From Palaemon carinicauda (Eukaryota; Arthropoda; Malacostraca; Decapoda; Palaemonidae): a stretch of 64,000 nt of DNA. A program made the position numbers and the translations under genes. Positions 34,801 to 43,142 of the stretch are shown here, one piece after another. The notes beneath the pieces were generated by a model that saw only the letters and a program-made list of their open reading frames with translations, had not been told where the DNA came from and ran no database searches. The DNA lies in the NCBI RefSeq assembly GCF_036898095.1, contig NC_090763.1, forward strand, positions 60,255,570-60,319,569, read 5' to 3'. The number at the start of each line of letters is the position of its first letter. Within the stretch, counting starts at the first letter, position 1.

Positions 34801-36374
34801 TGGCGGAGCGGGAATGAGACATATCCATCCAAAGTTTGTCTAGGTGACGTGTGTCTATTATGAGATTAATGTTTGATAAGAGATTGCTTAGTAGCCCTAC
34901 TGGGAGGAGGAAAGCAAGCATAGCAATGAACTCACGATGTAGCGAGTTCATTTCATTCACTTCATTCCAAGGAGCTGTGTGCTGGAGAGACTTGCTTTGA
35001 TGAATAGTACATTTTTGTTGAAGTGGGGAAAGCGTGTTCAGGTGGGACAAGTATAGATGCAACACTGGTAGGTTGACTCAATGGTAGGAGGCATATTCAG
35101 GAGTACCTCATTTGTAGGTGGCATGATCGGAGGTTGAGGCTTGAAGAGTCAGAGGAGAAAATTGATATGCCACCAGGAGAGGTACGTCGGGGAGGTATCT
35201 TTAGAGAGTCTACCGTAGAGTGGCCAGACAAAGACCACCTACAGGACGAGAGTCTACAATCCTCCTCAGGAGAAGAATGATGTGACAGCAACTCTGTGAG
35301 AGCTATGCTCTGGAGGATATAAGCGTAGATGAAAGGCCCATGCAGGCATGAACACAGAAAGGCTGACGTTCTCTGAAGGCAGAGGAGGAGGAGACTGCTG
35401 CAGGTGTCCAGCTTATATGGCCTTCTTAAGACGAACCAGTTAACTCCAAGGAGGACCATAACAACCGTAGGACAGCAGATATCTGAAAAGGCAATGGCTC
35501 AAAGTAAGGAGTAGCCTTCATTTTTCTAGGGGAAATAGATGAACCCCCTTTCCCTGGGGCTTGCTCAGGTGTTAAAGGGTCACCATTCTTCTCTGATCAC
35601 CAAAGGAGAAGGAACAGAAGGGAAAGTACCGGAGAAAGAAGAGGCAAGCCAAAACTTCTTAAACTTGGTTCTTCCTCCTGCCATTCCAACCCCATTGTGA
35701 GGGCGACCACTTTCGACACTTAATAAGTTTACTGCCAATCCAGAGTTGTCTGTGAGCAAGCAGGGAGGCCTCCCAGTTGTAAGGCCGGCACCTACCAGAT
35801 GGTTATTCACACCTCGTTAAATCTTTTACCTGCCATATTCCAGCTGTGTTATTATTCATTCTCCTATGTAAGGGATGAGGGTTTGTATAGTGTGAGAATA
35901 ATTACTTATTAGAGATGGATCAGGTTCATTCTTTACTTACTTTAATTATTACTCTTATAAAAAAGATTTGCTTTAATGAAAAAAATTATGGATGTAGTAA
36001 ATTAAACATTTAAATTATTTTGTTTGAAATATTCAAATTACAGTAAATGTTTTTCGGTTTTCAATATAATTTAAACCTCAAGAGTTTTATATATACTACA
36101 CTAAATATTTAAACCATAAAATTTTTAGATAAATAATTAATACTGAATTCTTTCTATTCTCTCCTAGGGTTTTACAAAGGAGTTCAACACATTAACAGCA
36201 TTGATAACCCACCATTCAGTTATGCCAGAACTTCTGCCGTGCCCATTATCCCTGAGCAGATACAACCCTACATTCACTTCTGACGATCAAAACAGAAATG
36301 ATTCCAATGACGATGACCCAGATTACAACACACTTTCTGATTTTAGAAAAATGATGGCAGATTTGAATGTTTGA
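19500..36374 (+). CDS. PTB-SH2 adaptor protein gene, 3' six exons (EGFRAP/SH2D5-like), partial
   Basis: I joined six exons by in-frame GT-AG junctions: 19500-19808, 20292-20479, 21575-21877, 22284-22490, 22796-22967 and 36168-36374 (stop TGA). Together they give about 461 residues. The first 22 residues read as the closing helix of a PTB/PID domain (motif GHAFRLAYAAHLQ). Then follows a low-complexity His/Pro/Ser linker, and residues about 328-425 form an SH2 domain. Visible SH2 features are WFQAGIPREIALEVL, the phosphotyrosine-binding FMVRES (Arg about residue 353), HYLIV on strand D, and LLPCPLSL at the end. PTB followed by SH2 is the layout of SHC and of the Drosophila EGFRAP / vertebrate SH2D5 adaptors; the SH2 end resembles the latter more than SHC. 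It should be a cytoplasmic adaptor binding phosphotyrosine on receptor tyrosine kinases. The PTB core and the start codon are missing from what I can see. The family name is from memory; PTB-SH2 adaptor is the safe call. Confidence 0.85.
20292..20479 (+). CDS. Exon 2 of visible gene: Ser/Pro-rich linker
   Basis: The exon follows a strong polypyrimidine tract and CAG (20289-20291) and ends at AG|GTGAGC. It has 188 nt, enters in phase 0 and leaves two bases over. It encodes a disordered Ser/Pro/Asn linker (SPSPNMRTPGSPALAQSPS). It has no recognised domain; several SP/TP sites could be targets of proline-directed kinases (inference). Confidence 0.8.
21575..21877 (+). CDS. Exon 3 of visible gene: Ser/Thr-rich linker
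   Basis: The acceptor is TTTAG at 21570-21574 and the donor is TG|GTAATA at 21878. At 303 nt it completes the Ser codon split over intron 2 and leaves TG for a Cys codon. It encodes ELNSTKRLADKPPLIKKLS, then a run of Ser and Thr. The reading frame closes four bases into the intron, which supports the donor. The donor is a weak match to consensus (TG|GTAATA), so a nearby alternative cannot be excluded. Confidence 0.75.
22284..22490 (+). CDS. Exon 4 of visible gene: linker and start of SH2 domain
   Basis: The acceptor TTTCAG ends at 22283 and the donor is CAG|GTGAGA at 22491. The exon has 207 nt, phase 2 in and phase 2 out. It carries a Ser-rich stretch, a Pro-rich segment (PPPLPERSDSLTPPEE) that looks like a possible SH3 or WW ligand, and the first SH2 residues including the conserved Trp of WFQAGIPR. 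Confidence 0.88.
22796..22967 (+). CDS. Exon 5 of visible gene: SH2 core
   Basis: The acceptor CCCACAG ends at 22795 and the donor is AAG|GTTAGT at 22968; 172 nt, leaving phase 0. It encodes the SH2 core with GAFMVREST (the Arg that contacts phosphate), CYALSLRVP, and HYLIV with the usual His-Tyr pair. The exon ends at YKIK, so the following 13.2 kb intron interrupts the SH2 domain. Confidence 0.92.
24852..25083 (+). mobile_element. tRNA-derived SINE, copy 2
   Basis: Starts GTCTGGTGGACTATTGG, then TTGCCTGGCAATTGCCGG and a degenerate B box (AGAGTCCGGCTC). Its body matches the other two copies: CCTGGCTTGGGCGTTGATCA, GGTCAGTCTTTGGGGCATTA, GCTAGCTAGGGCAATGTCAC and a TTTAAA end. Confidence 0.75.
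25085..25690. other. Intronic sequence, no feature identified
   Basis: Lies between a SINE and the first recognisable Ty3/Gypsy residues. It may be the protease or upstream part of that element, but I see no protease motif I can support. Confidence 0.4.
25690..26970 (+). pseudogene. Decayed Ty3/Gypsy retrotransposon pol (RT - RNase H)
   Basis: Read on the plus strand in shifting frames, the order of motifs is that of Ty3/Gypsy pol. There is a pre-RT segment (VSKEHLESNPFK, then PPLKIHLKSDTEP, at about 25700-25790), and a thumb/connection segment (LDFPNP at about 26346; IWTLDQDEVFQNVRLAF at about 26453; VPFYPDIPSR). RNase H residues follow (GLGHGLLQDHG at about 26570), and IPNALSRA at about 26815 corresponds to the usual ...PDALSR end of RNase H. 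The RT catalytic core is not recognisable, and many stops and indels are present. 26970-27230 is open in part but I cannot assign it. It is dead and old; no LTRs were seen. Confidence 0.7.
27486..27783 (+). mobile_element. tRNA-derived SINE, copy 3
   Basis: Contains GCCTGGTGATCTGCTGAACT, a B-box-like GGGTTCAAGTCC, CATCACCATCCTTGTGAGAT, GAGGGGCC, GGTCAGTCTCTTAAGGCATT and an end in TTTAAA. It keeps the long middle shared with copy 1 (ACCATCCTTGTGAG, CCTATAG) that is shortened in copy 2. Confidence 0.75.
28082..31060 (+). pseudogene. DIRS-a gag-like region, frameshifted
   Basis: The opening, CPGLKGRPSGTFMSAVD then LCPACRG and, after a frameshift, YCIECREC, is a pair of CxxC motifs. The same GTFMS...D...LCxxC arrangement is found in the DIRS element at 58.6-58.7 kb, and a related paired-Cys opening in the one at 42.7-42.8 kb. 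Downstream are Ser/Pro-rich stretches (28536-28874) and Gln/His/Pro-rich tandem units (29260-29780). The segment about 30530-30900 resembles the helical gag C-terminal part of the other elements. I count several changes of frame, so no single protein is made. Confidence 0.6.
29605..29765 (+). repeat. Minisatellite inside DIRS-a gag, 39-bp unit
   Basis: Tandem units built on TGTGCGCCAGCACTCGCC, then TGGGAGG and CATGTTTAC, about four copies, the last shortened. The wider region from 29270 shows looser repeats of CAGCGCT-like blocks, so this is the sharpest part of a longer repetitive segment. Confidence 0.8.
31100..31900 (+). pseudogene. DIRS-a reverse transcriptase, frameshifted
   Basis: In order: LLKKGALQEI (31290-31329), GGWRPIIDHSALNKFV (about 31395-31440), the catalytic motif A region CTLDLKDSYFQILIDPSSRK (about 31504-31560), YQFKVLCFGL (31605-31635), motif C YLDDWLILA (about 31697-31723) and KSSLLPTQRLVYLGMIVD (about 31802-31855). 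A 15-base tandem duplication repeats RKYS. Frame changes are needed before GGWRP and after CFGL, and a stop lies between the YLDDW box and KSSLL. The catalytic Asp residues are still present. Confidence 0.8.
31903..32275. repeat. Inverted repeat at the junction of two DIRS fragments
   Basis: 31903-32020 and about 32155-32275 are inverted copies: GGGATTGGTTAATTAGAAGT pairs with ACTTCTAATTAACCAATCCC, AAGATGGACTTTGATGC with GCATTAAAGTCCATCTT, and CTTCCCTTCTCAGAAAA with TTTTCTGAGAAGGGAAG. The arms are about 118 bp and over 90% identical by eye. The middle (about 32021-32150) is RNase H-like DIRS sequence (LPSLWQKLLTPLENLVPM). Confidence 0.85.
32360..32478. repeat. Tandem duplication, about 58-bp unit, two copies
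   Basis: Both copies carry GACAATGT.TATGCCGTTAGC, TTGTG.CCGTGCCTAGA and GAGGGGAAAACTTG, differing at a few bases. Confidence 0.85.
33020..33062. repeat. Compound (CT)n-(TA)n microsatellite
   Basis: Short CT run followed by a TA-rich run; it lies within the DIRS-b gag remnant. Confidence 0.8.
33972..34061 (+). mobile_element. LINE 3' tail with (AAT)n (copy 5)
   Basis: Contains TTTTCCCTGTTAGAGCCCTT, GGGCTTATAGCAT and ACTAGGGTTGTAGCTTAG, then (AAT)5. It is the minimal 3' end of the same LINE family as copies 2 and 7. Confidence 0.8.
34136..34271. repeat. 45-bp tandem repeat, about three copies
   Basis: The unit starts ATTCAAGAATTTCTATCATT and continues ATTGGTTGCAATGAATTGAA ACTGT. The first two copies are almost identical; the third ends in a diverged GGAATTACAGCTGT. 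Confidence 0.85.
36168..36374 (+). CDS. Exon 6 of visible gene: SH2 C-terminal part, acidic tail and stop
   Basis: The acceptor CTCCTAG ends at 36167. The exon starts GFTKEFNTLTALITHHS, which continues YKIK exactly as in an SH2 domain (strand D to helix B), and then LLPCPLSLSRYNP. After this come an acidic DDQNRNDSNDDDPDYN tail with one Tyr in an acidic setting, and a short C-terminus ending NV with TGA at 36372-36374. The match of phase and domain across 13 kb makes the join secure. Confidence 0.9.
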   Translation, partial: GFTKEFNTLTALITHHSVMPELLPCPLSLSRYNPTFTSDDQNRNDSNDDDPDYNTLSDFRKMMADLNV

Positions 36375-38870
36375 GAAAATAAATTGAAAGTTTATTATAA
36401 AATTTTCTGTGACCTTATCTATTGCAGTATATTGGTAACTCTTCAAATAGTTATTAAAAAGTTACATTATTGGAGTCTGTGGGAAAATCAGTCCCATATA
36501 TTTTTGTAAGAAAATCCTCTATTGTGCAGATGTTTTAAATTGATTAATAAGACTGTCTTATAGACAAGCATTATTTTTGACAATTCTAGCATGAGCTATA
36601 TTAAGTTTCAGAGCTACTGAAAATTAATGATTGCAAGTTTGTTGCTTTAAATAGCAAGACATTAGTTATGCCTGAGTAGTTTTAAATGACAAAAAGGGAT
36701 GAATTAAGTATTACATGTATGCTATATATGGGCATATGGTTAGAAAAAGACTAATATCATGAAGTGTTGATGAAAATAGTGTTTTGAACTTAGAACTGTT
36801 TTCCATAAAACAACCAAATCGTATTTACAATATTATTCAGAAATTTAAATTTACAGTGAATGAGGTGTTCATGTTTTAACCAGCTTGAGTGCAAACCACT
36901 TTATCCAAGCTTGAAACAAAATATTCCATTAAATTCCAGCAATTTCAGAAGGCTTATCATCAAAGGAGTATAACTTATGATGCAATACTGTATAATTTGA
37001 ATTTATTTGGTTGAAAAATGTAATTATTATTGCAGTTTCTTTTCTGTGCCATACTATAATTTTTCAATTGCAGTGTTTATTGATAAAACTTGTAAGGTTT
37101 AGAACTTTGAGAGAGGTGTGTTCATCTATCTTGAATTCAGTTTAAACAAAAATGTTGGCATTTTGAGTTTAAACAAAAATATTGGTATTTTGAGTTTAAT
37201 CAAAGTTGGTATTCTGTTGGAAACTGGAAGGAAGTACACCGGAGGTTGTGCTAATACTAGTTGTACCTTATAAATAATTTATACAAAAACTTTCATGTAT
37301 GTATTATGAAAAATATAAGGACGTTTTGTTGAAAACCAGATTCGAGTACATCAAAGGCTGTGTCATTTGAATAACATTTAAAATTTGAGTACACAGCTTT
37401 TGATACTGCACCAGTTACCTACATGATTCTGTTTTCATGCAGAACACTATGCTAGGAATTTTGCTGAAATAATAACATTGATTGAAGGTAGAAAACAGTA
37501 TGTTACAGGGTTTTTGTATAAACAAAACTTTGTCTGTTGCTGTATTGCACAACCTCCGTGTCATAGTTTTACAAGCATAGTCTCTGGACTTATAATGCTA
37601 AAGTCTATAGACTTATGACATGCATATACTTCTACAGTGTTTTTGCTCTTCTGAAAGAAAGGATACATGGATATTGTAGCTTGGACAAATCAGCTAATTG
37701 TTAGCATCTTCCAAAGAGCTTAGAGTAATCCCTTGTCAAAGCTTTATTGTGATAATAAGCAATTTACAGGAACCCCCAGGTGTGTAGCACATTATAATTA
37801 TACTATTGGGCGAATTCTTGAACACCATTTATTGTGCGAGGAGTTTGAACAAAGCAAATCCCATAAAATAAAAACCCCTCAAATTGATGTTTTAGAATTC
37901 GGTCACTTCTTTATGCTGCAAAAGTCATTTAATGTGATATATATAAATATATATACTTGTATATGTATATTTTATACTTGTATCAATAGATACTTTTGGT
38001 TTACTTTGTAATCACATGGGCAGAGATAAAGTGCTACTGATTTTATGTAGTCAGAAAATGCCCTTGTAGAGCTGTATGTTTTACACAGCCAAAATGGAAT
38101 GACAGTGTAGTCATGGTCTACTGTTATGATTTAAGTAGAATGTGGCAAAAGTCTCAAGAGCTTCTTTGTAGTAGATAACTCAAAAAAATTTATTTGATTA
38201 TTAATTGCCGACGAATATTTTAGCTCATAAAGTTTTAAGAGTGAACTCTAAACAAGGTCAATGTCACTTTTTTGGTGTTCTTTTAAATTTAATTTTTGTG
38301 TAAAGTTACTGAAATGTTTCTTTTTAAAAAATTCAGGCATGTAATCAGACTGCTAGAGGAGCAGTTTATTGTTCCTCAGTTAAGTTTTATGAATAATGTT
38401 GTCATTATTCTGTATGATTACAAAACTATGTAAGCATACTCAAGGGGATTTCAAAACAAAAGAAACACTTAAGGTTGAATAAAAACTACACTTATCTTAG
38501 TGTCCTATAAATTTTTGTATGGGAATTTTTAATATCTGCATATTTCTCCTTAATATTGTCTGACAATGTTGTTATTGTTTTACTTTATGATTATTGTCTT
38601 GAGAAAAGTATACTGCCTCTTGTTTTACTGTTTGAGAAAGATTCATTTGTTTATTTCTCATGTGGTTTCTCTCTTAATCCATTCATCATGTTTTTCATTT
38701 TATCATTTTCTCTCAAGTTTTTGTTATATTTCTAGCATAATCTTGTCTTTAACTTTGCTTCACTAATGTGTGCAGCATGTTGTATATGTGTAATATATAC
38801 TATATAGATCCTACTCACATACAGTAATATTGTATCATCAAAATTATGTTAATAAAGTCAAAGATTGTAA
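36375..38870 (+). other. Probable 3'UTR of the PTB-SH2 gene
   Basis: After the stop codon the sequence is AT-rich, has no recognisable transposon and no coding signal, and reaches a canonical AATAAA at 38851-38856 (context TTAATAAAGTCA). A second AATAAA at 36379-36384 sits five bases after the stop, too close for normal use. The absence of repeats over 2.5 kb in such a repeat-rich window suggests it is transcribed and under constraint (inference). Confidence 0.5.
38851..38856 (+). terminator. Candidate polyadenylation signal AATAAA
   Basis: Canonical hexamer in the first plausible position after the last exon, followed by a T-rich stretch about 25-50 bases later. Assignment to this gene is inference; transcript ends would decide. 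Confidence 0.4.
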
Positions 38871-39154
38871 AAAACAGTGTCATTTTATCCTAATGAAATT
38901 TCATTCTGACCACTATTTTCTACAATTTTATTGATTTTCGGTATTAAAAGACGACATGAAGAATGTAAATATCCTCACATGCCTTACATACTGAGCATCT
39001 CAAGACCAACACTGATTTTACTTCCTTTTCTTTCAATTTTGTGTTTTTCCTGTAGAAACTGACACTGAAATCATGAGTCAGGCAAGGAAAACAGAGTAAA
39101 AGTAAGTACTGTACAGGTTTACAAGCATTCATGATTGTTTTTAATACTGCTTTA

Positions 39155-39160
39155 TTATTA

Positions 39161-39192
<32 letters not shown>

Positions 39193-39287
39193 TAGCCAAG
39201 CTTTAACTAGTAGGAAAAATAGGATGCTATTACCCCAATGGCTTCAATAGGAAAAGAAACTGTCCAGTGAGGGAAGGTAATATCTCA
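39155..39287 (-). mobile_element. LINE copy 6, piece 1 of 4 (3' end with ATT tail)
   Basis: (ATT)n at 39157-39191, then AGCCAAGCTTTAACTAG, GGATGCTATTACCCCAATGG and CAGTGAGGGAAGGTAAT, the 3' end of the LINE on the minus strand. The next block of the same LINE (GTAATAAGAAAATAAACTAC) appears only at 44553, after two other elements. Confidence 0.8.
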
Positions 39288-39669
39288 AATTTTAAGTAAT
39301 TTGTATTTTTCCTAACAGTACTTACCTCGAACTACTCTCTTAGGAGTATCTGGGATCTCCTCCCATCCGACCAGAATTTTGCTTAGTTTACCCTACTCCC
39401 GTTTTCTATGCGGGGCATCTCTGGCGGAGTGATACGCGCCCAGAGGCGACCTGGGGTCAGAGAGCATGCTTGCTGAGGTCTCGCTCTCCAGTAAGTTTTG
39501 TCAGATAGGTTTCTATTAAGTCCTGTAAGGCAATCGGGGTAGGATGGGCGGGCCATAACCCAAAAGTTGTTCGAGGTAAGTACTGTTAGGAAAAATACAA
39601 ATTACTTAAAATTTGTGATTTGTTCCAACACGAAGTAATTACCTCGAACTACAGTACTTTCTTAGGAGA
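39286..39669. repeat. DIRS-c left terminus with internal complementary region
   Basis: Outer segment A 39286-39331; terminal-repeat segment B about 39327-39505; segment A' 39570-39615 (reverse complement of A: GTAAGTACTGTTAGGAAAAA against TTTTTCCTAACAGTACTTAC); segment C 39616-39669 (reverse complement of the far right end). A' and C adjoin directly, so together they match the junction that would form if the two element ends were joined in a circle. Confidence 0.85.
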
Positions 39670-39689
39670 CTTATACTTTAGGAGGTGGG

Positions 39690-40270
39690 AGTGTACCACA
39701 GGACCCAGAGACCGTGATGAGGAGAGAAATCAGGCGGGTGCCCTGTTCGTGCGCCCAGGCTGAGACTGTCGTGAAGATCCTCATGAAGACCTGAGGGCTG
39801 TGGACAGACCAAAGCAGAGGGTCTTGAACTGTAACGTTTGGGTACCCCATTTCACCCTTAGGTACTTCCTGCTGGAGGGGTGGACAGGGACCTGGAAGTA
39901 TGCGACTTTTAGGTCTATGGACATCATGAAGTCTCCTTCCCTCAAGGATGCTAGGACCGACTTCGGAGTGTCCATCTTGAAGTCGGTCTTGCACACGAAC
40001 TTGTTGAGGGCAGAGAGGTCTATGACCGGTCTCCAGCCCCCTGTCGCTTTCTCCACCAGGAAGTCTGCTGTAGAACCCTGGACCTGCGTTCTTGACTGGT
40101 TCCATTGCCCCTTTCGACAGCATAGCAGAGACCTCTTCTTGCAGGGCCATCCTTCTTAAGGGGTCCTTCAGTGCCAACCATTCCACCTGTAGATCTGGTA
40201 TCAGAGGTGGGGGGTCCACCAGGAAGGGCAACCTGTACCCCTCTTTCAGGACAGTCACGATCCACGGGTC
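39690..40270 (-). pseudogene. DIRS-c reverse transcriptase, 5' half only
   Basis: On the minus strand: KEGYRLPFLVDPPPL (about 40240), EEVSAMLSKGAMEPV (about 40140), then after a frameshift ATGGWRPVIDLSALNKFV (about 40010-40050), FKMDTPKSV, MSIDLKVAYFQVPVHPSSRK (motif A, about 39870-39930), LCFGLSTA (motif B, about 39800) and VFMRIFTTVSAWAHEQGTRL. It then runs straight into the internal complementary region, without the YLDD motif. A clean internal deletion of the 3' coding half is the simplest reading. Confidence 0.8.
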
Positions 40271-42830
40271 CGATCCGTGGTCCCCGCCATGCTTGCCAAG
40301 AATGTTTGAGACATCCCCCCACCTGAGGCTTCGGCAGGAGTAGAGGGCCTCTCTCCCTATCTCCTTCGAGAGGCGCGGCCCGATCGACCTCTTCTGGCGG
40401 CTGAATAGGAGGGCCTGAATGCTGAATGCGCAGCCAACGTTCTCCTACGGGAGGGCTGCGAAGGTTGCTGCCAGGATGCAGTAGGGGCGTCTCTCCTGGG
40501 CTGGTTAGGCGAGGAGGGAGAGGGACGTCAGACGGAGCTCTTCTATGGGTAGGTCTTCTTGCTGGCGGGGGCCTGGGTTCCGCCACACCCTTTAGTTTCC
40601 TCACCTTCTCCACCGTCTCTTCCACTTCCTTGAGAAGGAAAATCGACTCGTCCCACAGTGGGAGGCTCCTCAGGGACCTCGCTTCCCTGTCGGGGAGCCT
40701 CCTTACAAGCCTGCTGAGCACTGTGTCTCTCTTCCTCAGAATCCAGTTGGGGGTTTGTGTTATCGACTGATGGGAAAGGAACTTCAGGGCCTTACCTCCC
40801 GAGCTAATCAGCTCCTTCAGCAAGGCCTGATTTTCCGGAATTGCAAGGTCATGCACGGACTGGAATCCTACCAGCGTGGAGGCCCACCAATCCAGCCACG
40901 ATGATACGTGGATCAAGTCCCTAGACAGCTCCTCCATCATGGTAGTCTCCGTGGGGGAGAAACAAATCGGTGCCGTGGTAGCCCTCTCCTCTGCTGCACC
41001 CTGTCCCAAGATGGCGACTGCTGGTTCTACTGCGTAGGCCCCCGCGTGGTGTCCTTCCGGGAGGTAGAACCGGGGACTGCGCCTTCAGGCCCTGGAGAAG
41101 TCTAGACGCGCTCTGGTTCTTGGGGGCTTCAGCATGGTTGGCCATGACCTTGCTAACGTGCACCAATCCCAGCTTCACATCCCTTGCTAAAGGGAGGGCT
41201 AGCGAGGGCCTCTGCTGTACAGGCGCATCCACCAACCTGTTGAGGCTCGAGAGCCAGACCTCGTCAGTAGAGGGCTCCGGTTCGTCCAGCCTATGGTGCC
41301 GCCAGATGAGGCCTATCACCCTCCTGTATGCGGAAACCTCCGCTGGTGAACCTTCTTCCCCGTCTTCTACCTTCTCCTATGGGGGCCTCAGTTCTCGTGA
41401 CGAAGGACCTCCGCACGGGGAGGAGGCATCCTCCTGGAGTGTTCCAGTTCCCTCGCTTCAGGTAGTAGGACGGGCATCGCCGCTGGAACTGAGGCCTCCG
41501 TCCTAGTCCTATTTCTTCTTCCGACGGACCATGGGTCTGCGGGCTTGCCCGTCAAGGAAAGGTGTTTCTCCCGTTTTGGACGACTCATCGAAGATCTTGA
41601 GGCCGGGACGCGGCTGCCAGACCGAAGGGACGACTCTCCCCGCTGGGCGGGTGGAGTCGGAACCTTCGCGGACTTATGCCTGTCCCTTGGTGCCTGATGA
41701 GACGAGTCCCTCCGTCGGTCATACCTCCTTTCGTCGACAAAGCCTACCGGTGAGCGGGGCATGGGACGCCATCCCGAGGTGCCCGCGACTGCTGCAACCC
41801 CCAGGAGTTGGCTACGGGGAATGGAGACTCGCACCCATTCCTCTTCTGGCGAAAGACTTCTCCTAAACTTCCCCCTGGGGGATCTGTAACGTCTCCTCCT
41901 GTGGCGAGAGCGTGAATGGGAGCGCGATCGAGATCTTCTCCTGCGGGACCTATCTCGTCGTCGCCTATGGTCTCTCGGGGCTCCATCTTCCGAGTAAGAG
42001 TAGGCCTCGACCGAGGAGCCCGAAGACCTCTAGGACTTCGTTGGAGGGCCTGAGTCTTGCCGGGTTGCTAGTGGTTCTGCATGGGGTTCGGCCGACGACG
42101 AAGGCTCTATGAAGTCCACCGGGAACGTAGCTGAAGGCGTTGGAGGGGAGCGGGGGAGCTCCTCGCTGGGGAACCAGGTCTCAAACTCCTCTTCTGTCCT
42201 CAGGGGCGATCTGAAGGGCGTCTTTGGAGGCGCCCACCAGAGGGTGTCTGATGGCGGCGAGTCGTCCTTCTCGGCAACACCCTCGGCGGCTGACGCACCT
42301 GAAAAACCTGCCCACGAGACGGGAGGAGAAACTGTTACCATTTTACCCCACATCGGATTGTCCGAAGAGATGGGACCTGCTTTCATCAGGGCTCCGTCCT
42401 CCGGATACACACCCGCCCTCCCCTCAGGCCCCCCACTTGCTTGGACCGAAGACATAATCCCACTGTCAGGTAAATCAGACTCCTGGGGAAGAGCCACAGG
42501 CCGCTTCCCCGCAACAGACTTACCTCGACCCCTACTCTGGGTAGGGGAAGACGGCAGAGAGACTCTGTCCGACGGGACGCCGGGCGAATTGAGGGGCGAA
42601 GAGACGCTGGACTTCCTTGGGGACCATCGAGAGGCCTTCTTCTTCTTAGTGCCGTACCGCACCCACTGCACTTCATTCCAGGACTTGCACTCCGGACACG
42701 TGGCTGTAGGGGAACACACACTGCCCCTACACAACGAACACAAGGAGTGCTGGTCAACTTTGGACTTAGAGAGGAACGCGCCACACGATTTTCCGGCCAC
42801 AGGCCCAGGGCAAAAACGGGGATGCTCCAT
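40090..42830 (-). pseudogene. DIRS-c gag-like region
   Basis: On the minus strand the first frame runs 42830-42030 (266 aa). It opens with CGAFLSKSKVDQHSLCSLCR and CPECKSWNEVQW, a paired-Cys motif shared with the gag of the other two elements, and continues as a Ser/Pro/Arg-rich disordered protein. After frame changes (about 41834-41388 and 41319-40921) the last frame, 41009-40020, has a helical segment (SSWLDWWASTLVG, GGKALKFLSHQ, LLKEVEETVEKVRKLKG). This segment corresponds to the gag C-terminal region of DIRS-b. Long antisense frames on the plus strand here are shadows. It is frameshifted, but less decayed than DIRS-a. Confidence 0.6.
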
Positions 42831-42939
42831 AACGCACTAATAATACACCACGAGACACAGGAACACAGAGGGATCGGGGACACAAAGGGTCGCACTGGGT
42901 TAAGAAAGAGCGTCGGGGTGTTAACGCCGACGCGACCAG

Positions 42940-43135
42940 AAACTTACTGGAGAGTGAGACCTGAGCAAGCATGCTCTCTGACCCCGGGTCGCCTCTGGGT
43001 GCGTATCACTCCGCCAGAGATGCCCCGCATAGAAAACGGGAATAGGGTAAACTACACAAAATTCTGGTCGGATGGGAGAAGATCCCAGATACTCCTAAGA
43101 AAGTAGTTCGTGGTAAGTACTTCGTGTTGGAACAA
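42940..43135. repeat. DIRS-c right inverted terminal repeat
   Basis: Reverse complement of 39327-39505, followed by the outer segment C' (CCTAAGAAAGTAGTTCGTGG to TTGGAACAA) that pairs with 39616-39669. Confidence 0.85.
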
Positions 43136-43142
43136 CTATCTA

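Larger units (their letters stand above)
32150..35820 (-). mobile_element. Second DIRS-like fragment, inverted relative to the first (DIRS-b)
   Basis: On the minus strand, starting near 35.8 kb, there is a gag-like opening with CRKWSPSQWG (about 35710) and a low-complexity middle. A gag C-terminal segment follows (GARALKFLIHQL at about 33240), then RT pieces: SSGFFSQILV (about 32735), FKMETV (about 32645), IDLKDAYFQILVYPPSRKF (about 32555-32610) and a remnant of motif B at about 32510. After this the similarity stops. All frames are broken. A LINE tail (33972-34061) and a 45-bp tandem repeat (34136-34271) interrupt it. Confidence 0.65.
22968..36167 (+). other. Last intron of the PTB-SH2 gene (13.2 kb), transposon-filled
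   Basis: Bounded by GT at 22968 and AG at 36167, phase 0. It holds two tRNA-derived SINE copies, a decayed Ty3/Gypsy pol, two DIRS-like elements in opposite orientation, a LINE 3' tail and short tandem repeats, listed separately. 22968-24850 holds nothing I can identify apart from AT-rich sequence. 35830-36160 is also AT-rich with no feature. Confidence 0.8.
39286..43135 (-). mobile_element. DIRS-like retrotransposon with inverted terminal repeats and internal complementary region (DIRS-c)
   Basis: The ends are inverted, not direct, repeats: about 39327-39505 is the reverse complement of about 42940-43110 (for example AGCATGCTTGCTGAGGTCTC against GAGACCTGAGCAAGCATGCT). Just inside the left end, 39570-39615 is the reverse complement of the outermost 39286-39331, and 39616-39669 is the reverse complement of the opposite outermost end (about 43090-43135). 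Such an internal segment complementary to both extreme ends is the hallmark of DIRS1-type elements. Inside, on the minus strand, are gag-like sequence and the 5' half of the RT. YLDD, RNase H and the recombinase are missing, so this is an internally deleted, non-autonomous copy. Confidence 0.85.

Noticed and set aside
36379..36384. AATAAA directly after the stop codon
   Set aside because: Only five bases from the stop, so a cleavage site would give almost no 3'UTR; a better candidate lies at 38851.
42109..42840. 243-aa plus-strand frame
   Set aside because: Antisense to the DIRS-c gag frame, which has the paired-Cys motif; high-GC sequence leaves the opposite strand open.
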